Source of the DNA: Paenibacillus marchantiophytorum
Lineage (GTDB): Bacteria > Bacillota > Bacilli > Paenibacillales > NBRC-103111
Assembly (NCBI RefSeq): GCF_014640555.1
Contig: NZ_BMHE01000005.1
Coordinates: 62,001 to 126,000 of the forward strand
Length of the DNA: 64,000 nucleotides
Reading direction: 5' to 3'
This document shows positions 18,683 to 26,824 of the stretch, piece by piece. The translations under genes and the position numbers were made by a program. The notes under the pieces are model-generated. The model saw nothing but the letters and a program-made list of their open reading frames with translations. It did not search any database and was not told where the DNA came from. Every line of letters begins with the position of its first letter. The stretch's first letter is position 1.

Positions 18683-18974
18683 TTACAATTTGCCTCCTAC
18701 ACGTACATGCTATCGAATACAAATCATAGACCATTCTAGGGAAAAAATCAAAGGGAATTACACATCCAACAAGTGATAGGCAATCTTAATCGATGATGAT
18801 TTGAAAAGCTTTTGATCCAACGAACGCAAGACTTTGCGTAAGCTCGAGAGAAACTGTATCTGCCGCTAGAGTCGAACCACTTGATAAAGATTGTTACCCT
18901 TAGTTTTAGTCTACATGGGGGTCTTTATGATTAACAGAATGTTCCAGTTGGCGGGGCGAGCGGAGGCGGGGACT
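18683..18974. other. Intergenic DNA upstream of trmB
   Basis: Nearly 300 bp without a gene. It should contain the trmB promoter. No RNA gene or terminator stands out. Confidence 0.35.
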
Positions 18975-19092
18975 GGTTGTAGTGCGGGTGCGGGTGCGGC
19001 GGGCGGGTGTGCGGGTGCGGGTGCGGGTGCGGGTTGGTGCGTCCGGTGCGGGTGGTGTGCGGGTGCGAGTGCGGGTGGTGCGGGCGGTGGCA
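18975..19092. repeat. GTGCGG hexanucleotide-rich array
   Basis: About 118 bp are built from perfect and slightly decayed GTGCGG units with interruptions, in otherwise AT-rich surroundings. The plus strand is very G-rich. Frames crossing it give only low-complexity Gly/Ala/Cys or Pro/His/Thr strings, so it is not coding. It abuts the tandem repeat that starts at 19111. Confidence 0.85.
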
Positions 19093-19110
19093 GGGTGTTT
19101 GGGGTAGCGG

Positions 19111-20197
19111 CGGCACTTAACGAACTGAAATGTCCTTATAGACGCTAAAATGGCCACTTTGTCGAATTAACGAACTGCAGGCACTTTATGGAGCAGAATT
19201 TGAGCGGAAATGCGATGTTTTCCTTGCAATAACGCATCTGGAATTCGCTATAATTTCAAATCCAGCCATTTTGATGAAATAAGAATTATGGGGTTCCTAA
19301 GATGTCTTCGAGCAAAATAAGCACGTTTAGCTGCCTCATTTTCACCACGTAAAAGAAAAGAGGGCTTCCCCAAAAGGTCTATCGACCTTTGAGAAAGTAG
19401 CTGGCGGCACTTAACGAACTGTAATGTCCTTATAAGCGCTAAAATGGCGACTTTGTAAAATTAACGAACTGTAGGCACTTCTATGAAGCAGAATTTCAGC
19501 GGAATTGCGATGTTTTCCTTGCAATAACGCATCTGGAATTCGCTATAATTTTAAATCCAGCCATTTTGATGAAATAAGAATTATGGGGTTCCTAAGATTT
19601 CTTCGAGCAAATAAGCACGTTTAGCTGCCTCATTTTCACCACGTAAATGAAAAGAGGGCTTCCCCAAAAGGTCTTCTATATGCATATCGACCTTTGAGAA
19701 CGTAGCTGGCGGCACTTAACGAACTGAAATGTCCTTATAAGCGCTAAAATGGCGACTTTGTAAAATTAACGAACTGTAGGCACTTTATGGAGCAGAATTT
19801 GAGCGGAAATGCGATGTTTTCCTTGCAATAACGCATCTGGAATTCGCTATAATTTTAAATCCAGCCATTTTGATGAAATAAGAATTATGGGGTTCCTAAG
19901 ATGTCTTCGAGCAAAATAAGCACGTTTAGCTGCCTCATTTTCACCACGTAAAAGAAAAGAGGGCTTCCCCAAAAGGTCTATCGACCTTTGAGAAAGTAGC
20001 TGGCGGTACTTAACGAACTGTAATGTCCTTATAAGCGCTAAAATGGCGACTTTGTCGAATTAACGAACTGTAGGCACTTTATGAAGCAGAATTTCAGCGG
20101 AAATGCGATGTTTTCCTTGCAATAACGCATCTGGAATTCGCTATAATTTTAAATCCAGCCATTTTGATGAAATAAGAATTATGGGGTTCCTAAGATG
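19111..20197. repeat. Four tandem ~294-305 bp units containing a four-module element
   Basis: Near-identical units start at 19111, 19405, 19710 and 20004 (periods 294, 305, 294; the second unit carries a 10-11 bp insertion near 19675). Each begins CGGCACTTAACGAACTG or a one-base variant. Each contains two AACGAACTG modules 50 bp apart, then ACGCATCTGGAATTCGC about 60 bp later, then ATAAGAATTATGGGGTTCC 50 bp further. Each of the first three then carries an inverted repeat (GGGCTTCCCCAAAAGGTC / GACCTTTGAGAAAGTAGC) like the terminator at 20289. A diverged relative stands at 31411-31597 in the opposite orientation. Confidence 0.9.
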
Positions 20198-20288
20198 TAG
20201 GCTTGCTTCCTGAAACATAACAAAAACTTGGCTTGCGGCTTGCCTATGCGTTCATGACAGTCGCCATCTGCCTTATTTTCGCCACGCA

Positions 20289-20343
20289 AAAGAAAAGAGG
20301 GCTTTCCCAAAAGGTCTATCGACCTCTGAGAACAGCCCCCAAC
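20289..20343 (-). terminator. Terminator of the WGxxGxxG-type gene
   Basis: Minus strand: GGGCTGTTCTCAGAGGTC pairs with GACCTTTTGGGAAAGCCC and is followed by TCTTTTCTTTT. The same arms, decayed, are part of each tandem unit upstream of it, so the repeat array seems to have copied this terminator. Confidence 0.75.
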
Positions 20344-20353
20344 TTAGCTAATG

Positions 20354-21010
20354 TTATTTGTAGCTCTCGTCTTTACGTTTGTTATTACTCCGTAGACCCG
20401 CTAACCCAAGTAGCCCCACTAGTCCCAGCCAGCCCCAATTCATACTCTTGGTTTCTGTTGGCGTAGTAGCGTAAGCCCGATAAGATGATGTGTCATAATT
20501 GCCGCTATTGGTACCTTTCGTCGTGCTCGTTCCATGAAGCTTCGTGCTCATGCGGTCCATCATGTTATGACTGTATCCATTAATTTGTCCTAAAACACCC
20601 GTTCCAGTTCCGTTATTGGAATACGTGCTGGTTCCCGTTCCATTGTTAGAATAGGAGCTCGTTCCCGTGGCATTGTAAGCACCTGGATTCGTACTTGTCC
20701 CTGTCCCATAGGTGTTTGTTGTGCCGTTCATCGTATTCCCTGAATAGGAATTAGTTGTCCCCGTTGTCCCCGTTCCTGTGGTTCCTGTGTTCAATCCTGT
20801 AATTCCGGTACCCGTTCCGACCGTAGCATCATAATTGCTGCCTGTATATCCCGATGTTGTCGTAGTCCCCGATCCCGTTGCTCCCGAATTTCCCATATCC
20901 GTATTCATTGTTGTACTCGTATTGGCATGAGCACCCACAGCCCCAAAACTCAATGCAGTCGTTAGTGCTAACGTCAAAGTAATGGTCTGAAGCTTTTTCA
21001 TCCTGTCCAT
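20354..21010 (-). CDS. WGxxGxxG-type membrane-anchored low-complexity protein
   Basis: About 218 residues from ATG 21010 (GAGGGGA just upstream); a start three codons later (MKKLQT) is equally possible. There is a signal peptide up to about residue 30 (TLALTTALSFGAVGAHA). A long Thr/Gly/Ser/Asn-rich region follows with repeats such as NNGTGTSTYS. The protein ends in a membrane segment WGWLGLVGLLGLAGL and a basic tail KRKDESYK. This matches the WGxxGxxG C-terminal sorting type. It probably sits on the outer face of the membrane. Its function is unknown. Confidence 0.75.
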   Translation of the reverse strand: MDRMKKLQTITLTLALTTALSFGAVGAHANTSTTMNTDMGNSGATGSGTTTTSGYTGSNYDATVGTGTGITGLNTGTTGTGTTGTTNSYSGNTMNGTTNTYGTGTSTNPGAYNATGTSSYSNNGTGTSTYSNNGTGTGVLGQINGYSHNMMDRMSTKLHGTSTTKGTNSGNYDTSSYRAYATTPTETKSMNWGWLGLVGLLGLAGLRSNNKRKDESYK

Positions 21011-21153
21011 TTCCCCTCTCGACATGTAATGGTGGTGCAAAGTTATCATGCTCACTAGACGCCACTTTTAACGGGGAACTTGTTGGAAAGGCAGGGGTCG
21101 CTTTCATCGTTTTTTTTCGCTACAATAAGATGGAAAGAAAGGAGCAATAACTC

Positions 21154-22110
21154 ATGTCGATCATCCTTCAGGAGTCGCCTCAATTATGGGGGGACAAACG
21201 TTTCCATACATGGAATTATGAAATGCGCGAGGCTTTTGGCGGAAAAGTATTTAAAGTTATGCTGGATGCTGGCTTTACTTGTCCCAATCGCGATGGCAGC
21301 ATTGCCACCGGCGGCTGTACATTTTGCAGCGCGCGAGGTTCAGGAGACTTTGCGGGAAGCCGCCGCGATGATTTGGTTACCCAATTCAACAAAATTAGGG
21401 ATCTACAGCATCAAAAATGGCCGGAAGCGAACTATATTGGCTATTTCCAGGCTTATACTAACACCTACGCACCTGTAGAGGAATTGCGCGAGTATTATGA
21501 AACGATCCTCCAACAGCCAGGTGTCGTTGGCTTATCCATCGCTACCAGACCCGATTGCTTGCCCGACGATGTGATTGAATATTTGGCTGAACTTAATGAA
21601 CGTACGTATTTGTGGGTGGAAATGGGCTTGCAGACCGTACATGAATCTACTTCTCAACTCATTAATCGGGCGCATGACACGCAGTGCTATCTGGATGCGG
21701 TTGCCAAGCTTCGCAAGCATAACATTCGCACCTGTGCGCACATTATTTATGGATTGCCAGGCGAAACACACGAGATGATGCTAGACACCGGACGGGCCGT
21801 CGCACAAATGGATGTGCAGGGCATCAAGATTCACTTGCTCCACTTAATGCGCAAAACACCGATGGTTAAACAGTATGAAGCCGGCTTGCTGCAATTCCTC
21901 GACAAAGATGAATATGTGAAGCTAATCGTAGATACACTCGAGTTCCTCCCGCCGGAAATGATTGTTCATCGCTTAACTGGTGACGCGCCTAGAGACTTAT
22001 TGATTGGGCCAATGTGGAGCCTCAAGAAATGGGAAGTATTGAATGCGTTTGATCATATGTTGAAGGAACGCAATACATGGCAAGGCAAGCTTTGGACTGG
22101 GAAAAAGTGA
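21154..22110 (+). CDS. ytqA: Radical-SAM protein, TIGR01212/YtqA family
   Basis: A 318-residue radical-SAM enzyme. Its cluster-binding cysteines are in TCPNRDGSIATGGCTFC (C-x11-C-x2-C spacing, typical of this family rather than C-x3-C-x2-C). Other conserved stretches are YFQAYTNTYAP, SIATRPDCLPDDV and HIIYGLPGE. The molecular reaction is not well established; family members are linked to tRNA modification. ATG 21154 follows GAAAGGAG. The partner methyltransferase ytqB lies downstream, but here a cytochrome gene is inserted between the two. Confidence 0.9.
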   Translation: MSIILQESPQLWGDKRFHTWNYEMREAFGGKVFKVMLDAGFTCPNRDGSIATGGCTFCSARGSGDFAGSRRDDLVTQFNKIRDLQHQKWPEANYIGYFQAYTNTYAPVEELREYYETILQQPGVVGLSIATRPDCLPDDVIEYLAELNERTYLWVEMGLQTVHESTSQLINRAHDTQCYLDAVAKLRKHNIRTCAHIIYGLPGETHEMMLDTGRAVAQMDVQGIKIHLLHLMRKTPMVKQYEAGLLQFLDKDEYVKLIVDTLEFLPPEMIVHRLTGDAPRDLLIGPMWSLKKWEVLNAFDHMLKERNTWQGKLWTGKK

Positions 22111-22191
22111 TGATATAAGGAAGATATAAAACCAAAATGACATTTGCTCCGTTTCCTTTAGTAGTGAGAACGAAAAAGGGAGATGGATGCG

Positions 22192-22809
22192 ATGAAATTG
22201 TGGATTTGGACATCTGTGTTGAGTTTGATGATCGTTGGTTCGGGGTGTGCGAAGGAATCAGCTTCGAACGTGGTGCCGACGGCAGCGGCTACAGCAACTG
22301 CTAGTGCTAGTGCTAGTGCGACACCGGCGGTTGCGTCGGCGGTTGCGTCGGCGGTTGCGTCGGCGGTTGCGTCGGCGAGCGTGGCGCCAGCGGCGAGTGC
22401 GACGCCGGCTGCTACGGCGACGCCGCGGCCTAGCGTCGCGCCGGTGCCAAGTGCTGCGGCAGCGACCGCAGCACCAGTGGCGACGGCTGCAGCGAAGCCG
22501 TCGCCCACACCAGCGCCTGCGCCTGCCAGCGCGGCGCCTACACCGTCCGCCAAGCCGCAGGCGGACGAAGGAGCGACCAGCACCGCCGCCAAAGCGCAGG
22601 TGCTGTACAAGGACAACTGCATGGCCTGCCACGGGGCAGGGCTTGCAGGCGACTTTGGGCCGAACCTGACGAAAGTCGGTTCGCACAAAACCAAGGATGA
22701 AATCGCTGCGCAGATTCTCAAAGGCAAAGGCGATATGCCGCCATTCGAAAGCGCATTGAAATCCGATGAAATCGAAGCGCTAGCTACTTGGCTGGCCGCC
22801 AAAAAATAA
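22192..22809 (+). CDS. Lipoprotein c-type cytochrome with Ala-rich linker
   Basis: About 205 residues from ATG 22192, nine bases after AAGGGAG. The N-terminal signal ends in a lipobox-like VGSGC, giving a lipid-anchored protein. Residues ~25-125 are an Ala/Pro/Thr/Ser linker encoded by a G+C-rich repetitive stretch. The C-terminal ~80 residues are a class I cytochrome c with haem site CMACHG and a likely Met ligand in KGKGDMPPF. It resembles CccB-type cytochrome c551, which carries electrons to terminal oxidases at the membrane. It is inserted between ytqA and ytqB. Confidence 0.88.
   Translation: MKLWIWTSVLSLMIVGSGCAKESASNVVPTAAATATASASASATPAVASAVASAVASAVASASVAPAASATPAATATPRPSVAPVPSAAAATAAPVATAAAKPSPTPAPAPASAAPTPSAKPQADEGATSTAAKAQVLYKDNCMACHGAGLAGDFGPNLTKVGSHKTKDEIAAQILKGKGDMPPFESALKSDEIEALATWLAAKK
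22326..22373 (+). repeat. 12-bp tandem repeat in the cytochrome linker
   Basis: Four copies of GGCGGTTGCGTC in frame encode repeats of Ala-Val-Ala-Ser. Copy-number change would alter linker length without a frameshift. Confidence 0.9.
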
Positions 22810-22827
22810 CATGGAGGCTTAACTAGC

Positions 22828-23406
22828 ATGGGTTTTGTTTCTGTTTTAGGCTTTGCTCATCAACTAATCGGGCAGCGTGCCCAGTCGGGCGATACCGCGA
22901 TTGACGCGACACTTGGCAATGGCGTCGATGCCTTGTTCTTGGCGAAGCTGGTGGGCAGCCGCGGCAGTGTATACGGCTTCGACATCCAGCAGCAAGCGCT
23001 GGATCAAACCAAGATGCGTCTGGACAAAGAACTTCCAGACGCATCTTCTTATGTACACATGAGCTTGTGCAGTCATGCGCTCATGGAAGCGGCTGTGCCG
23101 CAAGACCGCCACGGCAAGGTTGCGGCGGTGACCTTCAATCTCGGCTACCTGCCAGGTGCCGACCCAAGTACAATCACCACACAGGAATCGACAATTCCTG
23201 CGTTGGAAGCCGCACTCCGTCTGCTCCGCAAAGGAGGGATCGTGACCATCGTGCTGTACAGCGGGCACGATGGCGGATCCGAAGAAGCCGCTGCCGTCGA
23301 AAACTGGTCGCAGCAGCTTCCGCTCGCAGCCTTTCAGGTGCTGCGCTACCAATTTTTAAATACAAGTGCACACGCCCCCTACCTGTTAGCTGTAGAAAAA
23401 AGATAG
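22828..23406 (+). CDS. ytqB: Class I SAM-dependent methyltransferase, YtqB family
   Basis: A 192-residue methyltransferase. Motif I is AIDATLGNGVDALFLAKLVG, followed by VYGFDIQQQALDQT and the catalytic-like FNLGYLPGADPSTIT, where NLGYLPG is the family mark. Family members act on RNA; a tRNA mnm5U-type role has been described for relatives (MnmM), which I state from family knowledge only. It ends with a short basic tail. A GGAGG stands before ATG 22828. Neighbour ytqA supports a joint RNA-modification role. Confidence 0.85.
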   Translation: MGFVSVLGFAHQLIGQRAQSGDTAIDATLGNGVDALFLAKLVGSRGSVYGFDIQQQALDQTKMRLDKELPDASSYVHMSLCSHALMEAAVPQDRHGKVAAVTFNLGYLPGADPSTITTQESTIPALEAALRLLRKGGIVTIVLYSGHDGGSEEAAAVENWSQQLPLAAFQVLRYQFLNTSAHAPYLLAVEKR

Positions 23407-23477
23407 ACGCATGATATAATGCTAGAGAGTGGTAGCAGCATTTGGTACAGAAGAACATAGAGAAAGTAGGGATAGTT

Positions 23478-24443
23478 TTGAAATCGTACCCGCTTCAGTT
23501 TCAACCTGAAATGAAAGAACGCGTCTGGGGAGGAAGAGCTCTGGAGAGATTTGGTTTTCAGCTTCCGGAAGGCGCGATTGGCGAAGGCTGGATGATCGGC
23601 GATCACCCGAATGGCACGACGAAAGTACTTAACGGCGAGTTAGCCGGTCTTGGCTTGGATGAAATTCGTGAAAAATACGGCAAAACCTTATTCGGCTCCA
23701 AAGGCTTTTCGGAGAAAAACGGCCGCTTCCCGCTCTTGATCAAATTGCTCGATTGTGAAGACGACCTTTCCGTGCAAGTGCACCCCAACGATCACTACAA
23801 GAATTTGGCTGCCGGCGAGTTAGGCAAAACTGAGATGTGGTATATCCTTGACGCCAAACCCGGCGCCAAAATTATATATGGCATGCAAGAAGGCGTCACC
23901 CGTGAAAGCCTGGCTCAAGCCATTGCGGAGAACCGCATTCTGGATTGTTTGCAAGAAGTGCCCGTGGAAGCCGGCGATTCCTTCTACATCCCTGCCGGTA
24001 CTGTCCATGCCTTAGGAGCAGGCGTGCTGGTTGCTGAAATTCAACAAAACTCAGATACGACTTATCGTCTATATGATTACAACCGTCCAGGACTGGATGG
24101 CAAACCTCGTGACCTGCATATTGAGGATTCACTGAGTGTCATTGCCTATGAGGGATCCGGCTCCACGCGGATGAAAACCGATAATGCTGCTGTAGGCACT
24201 TGGCTTACGCTGGCTGAATCTCCCTTTTTCACTGTGGAAAAAGGGCTCGTTGGACCTAAGTGGGAGCTCAACACTTCTCCTGAAAGCTTCGTCATCCTAG
24301 TTATCGCGGACGGAAATGGTACGTTGCAATGGGCTGATGGCAGCATTGCCACTAAGCCAGGCGACTGCTTCCTGCTCCCCGCTGATCTCGGCAGCTATGC
24401 CTTGGAAGGCAGCATGACCGTGATTCGCAGTTATTTGCCTTAA
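23478..24443 (+). CDS. manA: Mannose-6-phosphate isomerase, class I
   Basis: ManA interconverts mannose-6-phosphate and fructose-6-phosphate. About 321 residues if translation starts with TTG at 23478, which matches the usual family N-terminus (YPLQFQPEMKERVWGG); a TTG at 23442 would add 12 residues. Zinc ligands are seen in SVQVHPNDHY and in AGTVHALGAG, and GEGWMIGDHPNG is the conserved N-terminal block. The length fits the short Firmicute class. A strong terminator follows. It may feed mannose for cell-surface glycans. Confidence 0.9.
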   Translation: MKSYPLQFQPEMKERVWGGRALERFGFQLPEGAIGEGWMIGDHPNGTTKVLNGELAGLGLDEIREKYGKTLFGSKGFSEKNGRFPLLIKLLDCEDDLSVQVHPNDHYKNLAAGELGKTEMWYILDAKPGAKIIYGMQEGVTRESLAQAIAENRILDCLQEVPVEAGDSFYIPAGTVHALGAGVLVAEIQQNSDTTYRLYDYNRPGLDGKPRDLHIEDSLSVIAYEGSGSTRMKTDNAAVGTWLTLAESPFFTVEKGLVGPKWELNTSPESFVILVIADGNGTLQWADGSIATKPGDCFLLPADLGSYALEGSMTVIRSYLP

Positions 24444-24449
24444 CCCATT

Positions 24450-24495
24450 CAAGCCCCTCAATCCACTTCATTTGGATTGAGGGGCTTTTCTTTTT
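24450..24495 (+). terminator. Terminator after manA
   Basis: AAGCCCCTCAATCCA pairs with TGGATTGAGGGGCTT, followed by TTCTTTTT. Confidence 0.9.
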
Positions 24496-24510
24496 GGGGG
24501 TGATAGAAAC

Positions 24511-24558
24511 AACAAAGAGGCGATCCTCCAGGTTGAAAACCTAGAGAACAGCCTCTTC
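24511..24558 (-). terminator. Terminator after the IMP dehydrogenase gene
   Basis: Minus strand: AGAGGCTGTTCTCTAGGTT pairs with AACCTGGAGGATCGCCTCT, then TTGTTGTTT. The arms resemble the terminators at 20289 and 31704, suggesting a shared terminator family. Confidence 0.8.
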
Positions 24559-24584
24559 ATAATTCCGATGCCCCGTCCTAGCAG

Positions 24585-26084
24585 CTATTCTTCCGACAAG
24601 CTGCTTTCTTTGAGAATAACGTCATGCGCGCCGCCTTCGACTAGGCTGGTCGCGGAAACGAGAGCGATTCTCGCATTCTGTTTCAGCTCATCCAGGTCCA
24701 ATGAGCCGCAGTTGCACATGGTCGATTTTATTTTGCCAATCGTCTTGTCCAGGTTCTCCTGCAGACTGCCCGCGTAAGGAACGTAAGAATCTACGCCTTC
24801 CTCGAACAAGAGCTTGTTCTTGCCGCCTGTGTCATAGCGCTGCCAGTTGCGAGCACGGTTGGAGCCTTCGCCCCAGTACTCTTTCACGAAGTTATTGCCG
24901 ACTTTGAGTTTACGAGTTGGGCTCTCATCGAAACGGGCAAAGTATCTGCCCAGCATAACGAAATCAGCGCCCATCGCCAAAGCGAGGGTTACATGGTAGT
25001 CATGTACAATACCACCATCCGAACAAATCGGAATATAGGTACCTGTTTCTTTGAAATACTGGTCTCTGGCTTCGACGACTTCCATGATGGAGGAAGCTTG
25101 TCCGCGGCCAATTCCTTTTTGTTCACGCGTGATACAGATCGATCCGCCGCCAATGCCCACTTTGATAAAGTCAGCGCCGGACTCTACTAAGTATAGGAAA
25201 CCTTCGCGGTCTACCACGTTGCCTGCACCTATTTTTACGTTAAAATTCTTTTTGACATACTGAACGGTCTCACGCTGCCATTCACTGTAGCCATCCGATG
25301 AATCGATGACCAGAATGTCTACTCCCGCTTCAACAAGAGCCGGCACTCTTTCTTGATAATCCTTCGTATTGATACCAGCGCCAACAATGTAGCTTTTATT
25401 GCCATCCAGAAGCTCTAGCGGATTCTCTTTGTGCTCGTCATAGTCTTTGCGGAAAACGAGCGTGTCCAGCTTCTGCTGCTCATCTACAATCGGCAAACAG
25501 TTTAATTTGTGATCCCAGATCAGATTGTTCGCTTCCGACAAGGTGATTCCTGATTTTCCGTAAATCAATTTCTCGAAAGGCGTCATGAACTGATGAATTG
25601 GACGATTCAGCGGGTCGCGGCTAAGTCGATAATCTCTCCCAGTTACAATACCAAGCAATTTTCCGTTCGCTGTACCATCGTCCGTAATAGCAACTGTGGA
25701 GTGCCCTGTTTCTTCCTTCAAAGCAAGCAAATCGCTAAGGGTATGTTCCGGCGTCAAGTTATTGCGGCTAACGACGAAGCCGGCTTTGTATCCTTTGACC
25801 TTGCGCACCATCGCCGCTTCTTCTTCAATGGACTGCGAGCCAAAAATAAACGAAATCCCGCCACAACGCGCCAAAGCAATCGCCATTCCATCATCGGATA
25901 CGGCTTGCATGACAGCAGATGAAAACGGGATATTCAGTGAGATGGCAGGCTCCTCACCTTGGTTGAACTTGACTAACGGCGTCTTCAGCTTCACATTCGC
26001 TGGTGTACATTCCTTCGTTGTAAGATTAGGAATCAACAGAAACTCACTAAACGTACGGGATGGTTCCATGTAATACGTGGCCAC
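24585..26084 (-). CDS. guaB: IMP dehydrogenase
   Basis: The 499-residue protein catalyses IMP to XMP in GTP synthesis. The (beta/alpha)8 barrel is interrupted by a CBS pair (about residues 100-225, with [23 protein letters not shown] and [11 protein letters not shown]). The catalytic loop is [20 protein letters not shown], with the active Cys in ICITRE. The flap stretch is [17 protein letters not shown]. The sequence diverges from the common Bacillus enzyme (GGGS instead of GPGS in the loop), so a second genomic guaB is possible. It is transcribed alone. Confidence 0.9.
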   Translation of the reverse strand: MATYYMEPSRTFSEFLLIPNLTTKECTPANVKLKTPLVKFNQGEEPAISLNIPFSSAVMQAVSDDGMAIALARCGGISFIFGSQSIEEEAAMVRKVKGYKAGFVVSRNNLTPEHTLSDLLALKEETGHSTVAITDDGTANGKLLGIVTGRDYRLSRDPLNRPIHQFMTPFEKLIYGKSGITLSEANNLIWDHKLNCLPIVDEQQKLDTLVFRKDYDEHKENPLELLDGNKSYIVGAGINTKDYQERVPALVEAGVDILVIDSSDGYSEWQRETVQYVKKNFNVKIGAGNVVDREGFLYLVESGADFIKVGIGGGSICITREQKGIGRGQASSIMEVVEARDQYFKETGTYIPICSDGGIVHDYHVTLALAMGADFVMLGRYFARFDESPTRKLKVGNNFVKEYWGEGSNRARNWQRYDTGGKNKLLFEEGVDSYVPYAGSLQENLDKTIGKIKSTMCNCGSLDLDELKQNARIALVSATSLVEGGAHDVILKESSLSEE

Positions 26085-26223
26085 TTTGCGATTTCCTCCT
26101 CATCGATCCATAGGTAAATTTTTTCAATCTTATCACTAACCTCACCGAAAGGTCAATGGATTTTTCAGGGAATCATAAGCCTATAATTCCAATGTATTTA
26201 TAGGTATATTCATGTACATACCA

Positions 26224-26275
26224 AAAAAAGAAGCTCCCAATCCTACTTAACGTAGTTTTAGAAACTTCTTCTTCG
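26224..26275 (-). terminator. Terminator after the PNPOx-like gene
   Basis: Minus strand: GAAGAAGTTTCTAAAACTAC forms an imperfect stem with GTAGGATTGGGAGCTTCTT, followed by TTTTT. Confidence 0.75.
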
Positions 26276-26281
26276 GCTCTC

Positions 26282-26707
26282 TTATTTCTGCCAAACTTGA
26301 GGCTTCGAGTCTCCGTTCGTGTATTCGATGGAAGACGGCGAAATCTCCAATACCACGAACTCAGGATCATGAGGACCTTCGAACCATTGCTTCAATTCAT
26401 CATTCCACAGCTTCTCCCTGAGCGCATTATCATTGCTGATCGCAGCCGTCGCTTGAATTTGCAAAATTTCCGATGATGCTTTGCCATCATATCCAACCAA
26501 GATATGTACATTCGGATTTTCTCGGAGCTCGTCCACTTTATCCGTCTTCTTGTTGGTCGCTAGATAAATGGTTAATCCATCATGAAATAGCGCCATGTAT
26601 CTTACTTTAGGCTTCTTCCCATCCACGGTAGCAAAAGAGCAAATCTGATTGGCATCCAGCACCTTCACGATCTGTTCTTCCAACGGCTTGTTCTTAGTTT
26701 CAATCAT
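26282..26707 (-). CDS. Pyridoxamine 5'-phosphate oxidase-like flavin-binding protein
   Basis: A 141-residue split-barrel protein. CSFATVDGKKPKVRYMALFHDG and IYLATNKKTDKVDELRENP are typical of the FMN-binding PNPOx-like superfamily (general stress protein 26 group). The fold binds FMN or F420-like flavins, and many members are of unknown substrate; true PdxH motifs are absent. GAGAGGAG precedes ATG 26707. It stands alone between its terminator and the IMP dehydrogenase promoter region. Confidence 0.82.
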   Translation of the reverse strand: MIETKNKPLEEQIVKVLDANQICSFATVDGKKPKVRYMALFHDGLTIYLATNKKTDKVDELRENPNVHILVGYDGKASSEILQIQATAAISNDNALREKLWNDELKQWFEGPHDPEFVVLEISPSSIEYTNGDSKPQVWQK

Positions 26708-26788
26708 CTCGAATCTCTCCTCTCGGGTATCCTGTTAGGGTAAACTCAACTACCCTAGATTACCCTTGAAGCTTTGTTTTCAAACATC

Positions 26789-26821
26789 AAAAAGCCCCAG
26801 ACAACAATCGTCTGGGGCGTG
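26789..26821 (-). terminator. Terminator after the B12-binding radical-SAM gene
   Basis: GCCCCAGAC pairs with GTCTGGGGC around AACAATC, and the minus strand continues into TTTTTG. Confidence 0.9.
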
Positions 26822-26824
26822 CTC

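Noticed and set aside
18891..19148. Open frames on both strands across the G-rich hexamer array
   Set aside because: They encode only Gly/Ala/Cys or Pro/His/Thr strings, arise from a GTGCGG repeat free of stops, and lack ribosome sites.
19111..20197. CRISPR array
   Set aside because: Units are ~300 bp and nearly identical throughout; there is no alternation of short repeat and unique spacer and no cas gene.
22235..22686. Arg-rich open frames overlapping the cytochrome linker on both strands
   Set aside because: Shadows of a GC-rich low-complexity coding stretch; the cytochrome frame has signal, lipobox and haem motif.
26085..26223. Purine riboswitch or other leader upstream of the IMP dehydrogenase gene
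   Set aside because: No conserved purine-aptamer core or terminator pair was found in this stretch.
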